A stretch of DNA of 59,138 nt from Desulfobaculum sp044987625 (lineage in GTDB: Bacteria; Desulfobacterota; Desulfovibrionia; Desulfovibrionales; Desulfovibrionaceae). Below, in pieces: positions 44,212-51,324 of this stretch. Below the pieces are notes generated by a model, which saw only the letters and a program-made list of their open reading frames with translations, did no database searches and was not told where the DNA came from. Position 1 is the stretch's first letter; each line of letters opens with the position of its first letter. The stretch lies in the NCBI RefSeq assembly GCF_044987625.1, contig NZ_JBJDSB010000008.1, positions 1 through 59,138 on the forward strand. Reading direction: 5' to 3'. The position numbers were made by a program, and so were the translations under genes.

Positions 44212-44949
44212 ATGGGAAGCAAAATAGGCTGCAAACCTTTGCCGAATTTTGAAAAAGCCATATTTATGGCGAAACGGCATATTGCTGGAATTGTTTACGA
44301 CATTGTTGCCTTGGAAGGGTCGCCGTATACGTTCCTTGAAGTGCAGACCCTTCTGGAAGGCATAACTGTTGGTGGTTACAAGCTGAGCGATCAAGATCTT
44401 GTTGTGAGGCAGGCGAAGAGTTGGAAGAAGCTTATCCATCTTGTGGAGCGGAAACAGTTCGAAGTGAACAAGGAGACGGCTTGCCTCCTACATGGGATTG
44501 TCGCTCGCGATGAGGCCCCCAAGTGGGGGGCTTTTCGAACTGGCCAAGTGAGCATTGATGGCTCGGAGTGGACTCCTCCCAAGGCTGAGGAACTCGAAGA
44601 AGAATGGGTGCGCGCGCTTGAGGCCTTCCAGAAGGAAAAGGATGTCCACATCGCGGCAATCAGTCTTTTCCTCGATATGGCCCGGGCACAATTTTTCTGG
44701 GACGGGAACAAGAGAACCGCGCGGCTTATGATGAACGGCGTTCTTATGGCACATGGATACGAAGCGATCAGCGTTCCGGCAAAGCGCCGGCTTGAGTTTA
44801 ACCAAGTGATGGTTCGCTTTTATGACAGTGGACATAAAGACGAGATGCTTTCGTTTATGTTGAGCTGCGCGGCGTTGGATTTGGAGCAAGAGCCACTTGA
44901 AGTTCAACGTTCTGAAATGGACGACGATGAGGTACCTTCTCCTCGATGA
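44212..44949 (+). CDS. Fic-like protein with Gln in place of the motif His
   Basis: About 245 residues from an ATG preceded by AGGAG six bases upstream; the frame is open further upstream through hipA debris. It has the Fic fold signature QFFWDGNKRTARLMMNG, matching HPFx(D/E)GNxR except that the catalytic histidine position is Gln. The preceding region (EGSPYTFLEVQTLLEGITVG) is like the N-terminal part of Fic proteins, and FNQVMVRFYDSG follows. With Gln it may not AMPylate in the usual way. A stress or toxin-like role is suggested by the hipB neighbour. Confidence 0.72.
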   Translation: MGSKIGCKPLPNFEKAIFMAKRHIAGIVYDIVALEGSPYTFLEVQTLLEGITVGGYKLSDQDLVVRQAKSWKKLIHLVERKQFEVNKETACLLHGIVARDEAPKWGAFRTGQVSIDGSEWTPPKAEELEEEWVRALEAFQKEKDVHIAAISLFLDMARAQFFWDGNKRTARLMMNGVLMAHGYEAISVPAKRRLEFNQVMVRFYDSGHKDEMLSFMLSCAALDLEQEPLEVQRSEMDDDEVPSPR

Positions 44950-44960
44950 AGTAAAAGTAT

Positions 44961-45018
44961 CCACGCGAACGAAAGCCCCCCTGCAGGATTTCCTGTAGGG
45001 GGGCTTTCGTTCGTGTGG
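44961..45018. terminator. long bidirectional terminator hairpin
   Basis: A stem of about 27 bp, starting CCACGCGAACGAAAGCCCCC, with a few G-T or mismatched positions and a 3 to 4-base loop, after the Fic-like gene. Confidence 0.85.
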
Positions 45019-45289
45019 ATATTGTCTGGCGTGGCAAAGATTCTCTACCACTTCGACCTACCCAATGGCGTTTGGGTTCTTTTAGGGGGAGTGGGGGGCC
45101 CTGGGCGGGCGATGTCCCCTCTGTGTGTAGGATGGGCCTGCGGGAGGGGGGAGTTCTGGCGGCGTTTGGTGTTATCCATGGAGTTGTGGTTTTGGCGAGA
45201 GAGTGGGCCGCGTGAAGGCGATTTTTCGTATTTGGATTGATACACCGCGTAGGGCGTAAGATACCTATTCAAAGTGTGGTATTCCCCGC

Positions 45290-45323
45290 GTTACAGTGGC
45301 GTGAGGCCTCACGCCATTGTAAC
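45290..45323. repeat. 34-bp near-perfect palindrome without spacer
   Basis: Arms GTTACAGTGGCGTGAGG and CCTCACGCCATTGTAAC pair at 16 of 17 positions. A further AAAGTGT (45271-45277) and ACACTTT (45322-45328) are placed symmetrically outside. No gene overlaps it. Confidence 0.75.
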
Positions 45324-45445
45324 ACTTTGGGTCAGACGTTACATTGGCTTTTCTTTGCGTATGCAAGGGTGTCATGAGTATATATTTGAGTATCTGATCC
45401 GTGTTATGCGCTTTGAAAAATCAACGGCTAGCAAACGCTTGCAAA

Positions 45446-45570
45446 TGCAATCAGGTGCAAGCGTTTGCAATCAGGTGCAAGCACCTGCAAGTAGTTACTA
45501 GCATTTGCTTGCATTTATTTTGCAATCACCTGCAATCAAGTGCTTGCAGGTGATTGCTCTTGCAAGCAAA
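45446..45570. repeat. 10-bp-phased TGCAA repeat array
   Basis: TGCAA starts at exactly 45446, 45456, 45466, 45476 and 45486, and again at 45521, 45531 and 45561, with degenerate units in register at 45541 (TGCTT) and 45551 (TGATT). Typical units are TGCAATCAGG and TGCAAGCACC. It lies in a gene-free stretch (44950-45786) between the Fic-like and permease genes. Confidence 0.8.
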
Positions 45571-45711
45571 TGGCCGGATGTTTTGAAGAGCGACCATGCT
45601 TAAGCCTCTTGAGGGGGGTACGGCCCAAAGGCTGAATGCTCGCCCAGATAGCTTGCGGTAAGCTCTTGGCATCTCCCTTGAGTTCTCTTTTGCCTGGTTC
45701 CCGTCCAAAAA

Positions 45712-45743
45712 ACGCCCCCGCATGGCAGTCCATGCGGGGGCGT
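45712..45743 (-). terminator. intrinsic terminator of the APC permease gene
   Basis: Stem ACGCCCCCGCATGG/CCATGCGGGGGCGT, loop CAGT, followed by a T-run on the minus strand. Confidence 0.9.
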
Positions 45744-45786
45744 CGTACGTTCGGTGGCCTTGTGGCTGTGGCCGGGCGTTTGGCGG

Positions 45787-47295
45787 TTATTTTGCGGGGC
45801 TTTCGGATTGGGTCTCGGGGGCGGAGTTGCCGAAGAAGACCGGGATGTCCGTGCTGCCGAGGATGTTGCTACGCAGCTGTTCTTCGGGGAGCTTGGCCCA
45901 TTCGGACTTGTTGGAGAAGTAGAAGAACACGCCGAGGGCGATCCAGATTACGAGGCACCAGCGGGAAGCCACGCCGATGTAGGCGGGGGAGCCGGGGATG
46001 AGCAGCAGGGAGATGCACATCACAGCAGTGATGGTGCCCATGGTGCAAGTGAACAGGCGCACGCCTCGGTTGGCTTCAGCCGGGGAACCCAGCAGCACGC
46101 GGCGCGCAGCAAGGCAGGTGAATAGGTAGCCCATGCCGGTGCCCAGGGAGCTCATGTCCACGATCCATGCCACTACGGAGCGGCCCGCAAAGGGGGTCAG
46201 CAGCACGATGGCGATGGTGAACAGGATGGCCTTGTAGGGGGAGCGGTACTTGGGGTGAATGTCGCCGAACCACTTAGGCAGGATGCCGCCGCGAGCCATG
46301 CTGAGCAGCAGGCGCGAGGTGGCGATGTAAAAGCCGTTAATGCCGGTGCAGACCGCGCCCATCACGGCGCAGGAGAGGACAACGGCGCCGAACTTGCCAA
46401 AGGCCATTTTGGCGACTTCGCCAGTGGCCCAAGCGGTGCCACCAGCGGCGCGCATGGCGTCCATCTTGGCGAGCATCTCGGGGTAGGGAATCACGATGCC
46501 AACGGACAGGGTCACAAAGCTGTAGAGCACGACACCGCACAGGATGGCGATGATCATGATGTTGCGCGCTTTGGCAGGGTTGAAGCTGAACTCCTCTGCC
46601 GCCTGCGGCACGGTGTCAAAGCCCACAAAGAGGAATGGCGAGATGGCGAAGATGAGCAGGACGCACGCCAAGGGGGAGCGGTTTTCCGAGAACAGCGGCA
46701 TGAGGTTGCTGAGCTGGGCGCTTTCCATGGAGGCCGTTCCCGCGAACAGGGAGATGATGCCCACGGTGAGCAGGAAGGCCAGAACCACCTGCAACTTGCC
46801 CGCAAAGCTGATTCCCCGGTAGTTCAGGAAGCCGAAGAGCAGGGTTGCGCCTGTCATCAGGAGCACTTCGCCGGTATACACCTGCCAGCCCGCTATTGAG
46901 TAGAGCGGGCCAAAGGCAAAGACCCCTGGGAAAAGGAAGCGGAAAATAAGGGCAAGGGCCGCGATGTCAATGCAGACAATGGCGATATACCCCAAGACGA
47001 GCGCCCAGCCGCAGATGAAGGCGGCTGTGGGGCCATAGCCGACGTAGGCATACGCGAACGCGCCGCCAGCAACGGGGGTATATTTGATCATGTAGCTGTA
47101 GCAGGTGGCGACAAAGCACAGCAGCAGTGCGCCGACAACAAACCCGATAAGGGTTCCCATGATGCCTGCTTCGGGCAGGAACATATCGCCGGGGAGGACA
47201 AAACATCCCCAGCCAACGATGGAGCCAAGGGCCAAAGCCCAGACCTGAGCCGGGGAAAGCGATTTCTGCAATTCTAACTGTTCATCTTGTGACAC
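45787..47295 (-). CDS. APC-family amino acid/amine permease
   Basis: A 502-residue protein with about twelve membrane helices. The first helix carries LALGSIVGWGCFVLPGD, the unwound glycine motif of the amino acid-polyamine-organocation superfamily, and the sixth-helix region has FLFVGFDTVPQAAEEF. The start is the GTG six bases after GAGAGG; the longer frame is a shadow. A possible sigma54 promoter (47577-47592) lies about 280 bases upstream. It may import the substrate or co-substrate of the nearby glycyl radical pathway; the substrate itself is unknown. Confidence 0.9.
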   Translation of the reverse strand: MSQDEQLELQKSLSPAQVWALALGSIVGWGCFVLPGDMFLPEAGIMGTLIGFVVGALLLCFVATCYSYMIKYTPVAGGAFAYAYVGYGPTAAFICGWALVLGYIAIVCIDIAALALIFRFLFPGVFAFGPLYSIAGWQVYTGEVLLMTGATLLFGFLNYRGISFAGKLQVVLAFLLTVGIISLFAGTASMESAQLSNLMPLFSENRSPLACVLLIFAISPFLFVGFDTVPQAAEEFSFNPAKARNIMIIAILCGVVLYSFVTLSVGIVIPYPEMLAKMDAMRAAGGTAWATGEVAKMAFGKFGAVVLSCAVMGAVCTGINGFYIATSRLLLSMARGGILPKWFGDIHPKYRSPYKAILFTIAIVLLTPFAGRSVVAWIVDMSSLGTGMGYLFTCLAARRVLLGSPAEANRGVRLFTCTMGTITAVMCISLLLIPGSPAYIGVASRWCLVIWIALGVFFYFSNKSEWAKLPEEQLRSNILGSTDIPVFFGNSAPETQSESPAK

Positions 47296-47576
47296 GACTA
47301 TCCTCTCGAAGGCGTCCGTGGTGCGGGCGCCTTGGTCGTTTTGGGGCAGGTCCGGGCGTACACGTTGGGGGTGCCGCCGGCTGGTCGCGCCGGGGGGCGA
47401 CGGCCTGCCGTAGACGCACAGCGGGTGTACGTCGAGGGTTTGTGTGCCATGCGTCGTGGCGACATACCGCAGGGCGGTGCATGGCGAGCCTCTCACGCAG
47501 AGTTGAACAAGCGGGTCTCTACGAGGTCATCACCTTCAGGGAGTCAGCAGATTCGCGAATTGCTTGTGACAAAACC

Positions 47577-47592
47577 AGCAAGTTGAATGCCA
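47577..47592 (-). promoter_or_regulatory. possible sigma54 promoter of the APC permease
   Basis: Minus strand TGGCATTCAACTTGCT: GG-N10-GC spacing with TTGCT as the -12 element. Sequence to the left, up to the GTG at 47295, holds no gene. Confidence 0.6.
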
Positions 47593-47648
47593 GTACGTGA
47601 AAGACTTCACTATCACCATAATATCCCGGTATTCTTGTATAATTTTCT

Positions 47649-47665
47649 GTTCATAGTATATGAAC
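47649..47665. promoter_or_regulatory. inverted repeat upstream of the permease promoter
   Basis: Arms GTTCATA and TATGAAC with spacer GTA, about 60 bases upstream of the -24/-12 element. A candidate activator site in an AT-rich stretch. The rest of 47666-48119 holds nothing I can support as a gene. Confidence 0.5.
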
Positions 47666-48119
47666 GTCAAGCGCGCGGAAAAATTCTTTTCAGGAAAGAA
47701 AGTTTTCTTTTCATTTGCGTAAATTCTTTTCTCGCTGACGGGTGGGCTTTCGTGGCGGATGGAATCTGTGGGCAGTCGTGCTGGGCTTTGGAAAAGCATG
47801 AAAAGAGCAGGCGACGTGGGGCTTGCGCGGAATGCAGTTTTTTTGCGCAAGCACACGAGGTGAATCGGCACCAAGTTTGCTGTCGCGATGTCGTGACTCA
47901 TTTCACGAGAACGGGCGCTTCGTCCACCTTTTTTTATTGGCAGCGCGAAAGGCGTGAGTCCGCGGTGGGACTCGTCTGTGCTGGGTTCTGCGCATGTGTG
48001 GCGCGGGGCGTTGGCCTCCCCTCCGGGAGAGCTGATGAATCTTTGCGCGGCGGCTTGTTCCGTCCTCGACGCGTTTACTTCGCGCTGCAAGAAAACGGTG
48101 CCATTCAGGAGAAAAGACT

Positions 48120-48695
48120 ATGACCGAAGAACGCCGCAAGGCTTTGATTGACGATATTATTGCTGGTGAACTGCGTATGTTTCAGGCCGTGCACAGCCGC
48201 GGTGGCCGCTCCCTGTGTCAGGAGCGCCCGGAGTCCTTTCGCCTCATGCGCGAGATGACTCACGCTGTGCTGTCTGATGATTTTCTGGTGGCCTATGCGG
48301 TGGACGTCCGCCGCGCGGAGGAGGCCGGGCGCAATCTGATGACGGAAAAATACGCGCTGATGGAGCGCCGCATTCCCAAGCTGAGCACGGATCCGCGTAT
48401 AGATATTATCCTCAATGCTGAATGCGCGTGGCGACGAGAGGTGACCAAGGACTTTCCGCATGTGGTGCAAGCCGATGGCCAGCCGGGATTCCGCCTGTAC
48501 CTTGGGTGCGAGCTGCAAACCTACTCCGGTGAAAGCCTTGCGGCCTATGAGGCCTGCGTAAAGGACGCGCAGGCGGCAGGGCGCAACCTTGTGCGCGAAC
48601 GCTACGAGATTTTGATGCGCCAGCTTGGTCATAACAGCTTGGAGGAGTGTGAAGCCCGGTTGGCGGCGGAGTCGTCACGGTGCGCAGATGCCTGA
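48120..48695 (+). CDS. DUF4125-family protein
   Basis: A 191-residue soluble protein, with the family pattern MFQAVHSRGGRSLCQERPES near the N-terminus, IILNAECAWRREVTKDFP in the middle and NLVRERYEIL near the end. Function is not known. AGGAG lies 8 bases before the ATG. It overlaps the following TauE-type gene by 8 bases, so the two are co-translated. DUF4125 genes are common in sulfate-reducing bacteria and clostridia. Confidence 0.8.
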   Translation: MTEERRKALIDDIIAGELRMFQAVHSRGGRSLCQERPESFRLMREMTHAVLSDDFLVAYAVDVRRAEEAGRNLMTEKYALMERRIPKLSTDPRIDIILNAECAWRREVTKDFPHVVQADGQPGFRLYLGCELQTYSGESLAAYEACVKDAQAAGRNLVRERYEILMRQLGHNSLEECEARLAAESSRCADA

Positions 48696-49422
48696 ACCGG
48701 TTTTCCTCCTCGTCTTTTGCGCGTGGTTCGTGGGCGGGTTTGTCTCGGGCGTCAGCGGCATTGGCGGGGCCATGGTGGCTGTGCCCACTGCCGCGCTGAT
48801 GATCCCCATGCACGAGCTTGTGCCGCTGAGTTGCATCCTGAACGTGGTTATGGACGGCTGCATTGCGTGTATGCATTTCCGGCACTGCCGGGTGTCCGCG
48901 CTGTGGCCCATGCTTGTGGGCTCACTGCCCGGCGCGCTCCTCGGGCTCTTCATCTTGAATGTGGTGTCCGGGTCCATGCTGCAGGGAGCGGTTGGGGCGC
49001 TGCTGCTCTATTATGTTTACTGGCAGCACTCGTTCCGCGTGACGGGCGAGCGCGGCGAATCATGGGCGCGCGGCGGCGCGGCGGGCTTTGGCGCGGGGCT
49101 TTTGGGCACGGCCATCTCCTTTGATGGTCCGCCGGTTGGGGCCTACGGCCTGTACACCGGCTGGACGCCCCGCGTGTTCCTCGGCACCCTTGGCGTCTTT
49201 TTCATCATCCGCGGAAGCATGACCTGTGGCCTGCAGGCGGCGTCCGGGCTGTATACGCCCATCCTCGCGGACTACCTGCTCTACGGCGTTCCGGCTACCA
49301 TCATCGGCACCCTGTGTTCTTTCCCTGTGGTCAGCCGTATTGACGTGGGGCTGTTCCGGCGGGTGCTCATGGGCGTAATCGTCCTCGCCGGTGTGGTCTG
49401 CCTTGGCCGCGCCGTGCTCTAG
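48688..49422 (+). CDS. TauE/SafE-family permease
   Basis: A 244-residue membrane protein with the two-repeat TauE/SafE pattern: FVGGFVSGVSGIGGAMVAVP and, in the second half, GFGAGLLGTAISFDGPPVGAYG. About eight helices. The start ATG lies inside the end of the DUF4125 gene. The family exports sulfite, sulfonates or C2-C3 organic anions. It is convergent with the sigma54 regulator of the glycyl radical operon. Confidence 0.87.
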   Translation: MPEPVFLLVFCAWFVGGFVSGVSGIGGAMVAVPTAALMIPMHELVPLSCILNVVMDGCIACMHFRHCRVSALWPMLVGSLPGALLGLFILNVVSGSMLQGAVGALLLYYVYWQHSFRVTGERGESWARGGAAGFGAGLLGTAISFDGPPVGAYGLYTGWTPRVFLGTLGVFFIIRGSMTCGLQAASGLYTPILADYLLYGVPATIIGTLCSFPVVSRIDVGLFRRVLMGVIVLAGVVCLGRAVL

Positions 49423-49442
49423 GCGGGAGTTTTTTGAACAAC

Positions 49443-49490
49443 AAAACGCCGGTCAGGCGGGACATGATGTCCTGCCTGACCGGCGTTTTT
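49443..49490. terminator. bidirectional intrinsic terminator
   Basis: Stem of about 22 bp starting AAAACGCCGGTCAGGC, with one mismatch, ending in TTTTT, between convergent TauE-type and regulator genes. Confidence 0.92.
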
Positions 49491-49520
49491 CTTTCCGTTC
49501 GCGCTCTGCGCGCGGCGCCG

Positions 49521-51026
49521 TTACTCTTCGTCCTCAATGCCCAGCTGGCGCATCTTGTAGCGCAGTCCGGCACCTGTGATTTGAAAAATGCGTGCGGCCT
49601 TGGCCACGTTGCCGCCGGTGAGGCGCAGGACGTTGCGGATGCACTGGGTTTCATATTCCTGCACGCAGGCCTTCAGCGGGATGACGCTGCTCTTTTTCAC
49701 GGTGCTGTAGTCGAAGAAGGCCGGTTCCGGCTCGGGCGCCGGGGCGGGCTGGGGCTGCTGGGCGCCGCCGGGAGTGGGGCCACTGATGGAAACGCCGGTG
49801 CGGTAGGCGTCGCGGAAGTGGCGGGGCAGGCAGTCGCGTTCAATGGCCGGGCGTTCGCCCAGCAGGGCAAGGCTGCCCTCGATGACGTGGAGCAGTTCAC
49901 GTATATTTCCCGGCCAGTCGTAGTCCTGCAGCATATGTAGCACGTCGTCGGAAAGAACAACGGGTTTGCCAGAAGCTGGCAGACTGGAGCGCCCAATAAA
50001 CGTTCGCGCCAAAAGTTGGATGTCGCTTTTGCGTTCGCGCAGGGGCGGGACGGCAATGCCCACCACAGCGAGGCGGTAGAACAGGTCGCGCCGCAGAAGG
50101 CCGTTTTGGATGGCGGTGAACGGGTCCTCGTTCAGGATGCTGATGACGCGCACATCCACCGGGATTTCCGAATGCGACCCAAGGCGGCGGACGCGCTTTT
50201 CTTGGAGTACGCGCAGGAGCTTGGCTTGCAGGCCAAGGGGCATGGAGTTGAGCTCGTCAAGGAGCAGGGTGCCGCCGTCGGCTTCCTCGAACAGGCCGGG
50301 CTTGTCCGGGGCGTCGGTGTACGCGCCCTTGGCCGTACCAAAGAGAATGCCCTCCAGCAGGTTTTCCGGGATGGCCGCGCAGTTCACGGGCACAAGGGAC
50401 TTGCTCCGTCGCTCGCTCTCCGAGTGGATGGCCTGCGCGAAGACTTCTTTACCCGTGCCGCTCTCGCCCCAAATCATCACTGGTGAGGGTGTGGCCGCGG
50501 CCGTGCGGGCTTCGTCCAGGACCTCGCGCAGCGCCGGGTCATCTCCCACCAGACAATCAAAGGTATAGCAGTCGGTATTTTTCCCGGAACTGCGCGCCGT
50601 TCCGGCGCACCCACGCGCTCTGTTCGCCACGGATGTGGTGCCCGTCCACAGCGTGAAGGCGATAACGCCGTCCTTCTTCCCCCGCCGAAACAGCGGAATA
50701 AAGTCCGACACCGTACTGGCCAGATAGTTGTTGGTCGTCTTGTAGTAATAGGACTTCTTGAGCAGGGGCTTGCCGTCTTCAAGGCATTCCATGGTGGGGA
50801 TGCGCGTCAGTTCGTAGGGCAGGTAGAGGCTGGTGATGTGCTGACCCTCGACGTGGATGCGGCTGAACCCGTCCACGCGGCGCTGGATGGTGTTCATGTA
50901 TTCACAGATGCCGTCCGCATTCACCACGGCGACACCAAAGCCCAGATTCTCCCAAATGGTGCGCATGGCGGAGGTAAGGACGTCCCTGCGGGACACATTG
51001 GTAAAGGCGAGCGGGTCAACGTTCAT
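49521..51026 (-). CDS. PAS-containing sigma54-dependent regulator of the glycyl radical operon
   Basis: A 501-residue enhancer-binding protein. A PAS-type sensor (about 22-135) is followed by the AAA+ domain with Walker A GESGTGKEVF, Walker B LLLDELNSM and RRDLFYRLAV, and a C-terminal Fis-like helix (NVAKAARIFQITGAGLRYKM). The sigma54-contact loop, normally GAFTGA, reads GAYTDA at residues 234-239. The architecture is RocR-like. It is divergent from the glycyl radical enzyme, with an inverted repeat and a -24/-12 element in between, so it most likely senses the substrate and activates that operon. Confidence 0.9.
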   Translation of the reverse strand: MNVDPLAFTNVSRRDVLTSAMRTIWENLGFGVAVVNADGICEYMNTIQRRVDGFSRIHVEGQHITSLYLPYELTRIPTMECLEDGKPLLKKSYYYKTTNNYLASTVSDFIPLFRRGKKDGVIAFTLWTGTTSVANRARGCAGTARSSGKNTDCYTFDCLVGDDPALREVLDEARTAAATPSPVMIWGESGTGKEVFAQAIHSESERRSKSLVPVNCAAIPENLLEGILFGTAKGAYTDAPDKPGLFEEADGGTLLLDELNSMPLGLQAKLLRVLQEKRVRRLGSHSEIPVDVRVISILNEDPFTAIQNGLLRRDLFYRLAVVGIAVPPLRERKSDIQLLARTFIGRSSLPASGKPVVLSDDVLHMLQDYDWPGNIRELLHVIEGSLALLGERPAIERDCLPRHFRDAYRTGVSISGPTPGGAQQPQPAPAPEPEPAFFDYSTVKKSSVIPLKACVQEYETQCIRNVLRLTGGNVAKAARIFQITGAGLRYKMRQLGIEDEE

Positions 51027-51180
51027 TTTTCACAACCTCATTGCTACTTTTGTGGGTGGGGAGCGCTTTTGCCACCCTTTTGGCCCCAGCACAATGAAAG
51101 AATTGTTTTTAAAAAGAAAGAAATTTTTCGAATTGCAAACTTTTTTCACCCAAAAAGTAAAGCACGTCAAAGTCAATAAA

Positions 51181-51196
51181 ATCTGTAAAAACAGAT
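51181..51196. promoter_or_regulatory. inverted repeat, candidate activator site
   Basis: ATCTGT and ACAGAT around AAAA, about 40 bases upstream of the -24/-12 element. The whole 51027-51324 stretch is AT-rich and otherwise gene-free. Confidence 0.5.
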
Positions 51197-51228
51197 AGTT
51201 AATTACAAATCGACGCCGCTTGTGCCCT

Positions 51229-51246
51229 CTGGCACACCCCGTGCAA
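51229..51246 (+). promoter_or_regulatory. sigma54 promoter of the glycyl radical operon
   Basis: CTGGCACACCCCGTGCAA: TGGCAC, five bases, GTGC, with the invariant GG-N10-GC spacing, 79 bases upstream of the start codon. Confidence 0.75.
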
Positions 51247-51324
51247 GTTCCAAATCGAACAAGCAAGAAAGCTCCGCAAGGATCATCACCTCAGGGATAA
51301 TCTTTACAGCAACAGGAGACGGAA

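Noticed and set aside
47587..48123. 178-codon plus-strand frame upstream of the DUF4125 gene
   Set aside because: The frame runs through AT-rich promoter sequence and overlaps a probable sigma54 promoter region. Its composition is not protein-like and it has no motif.
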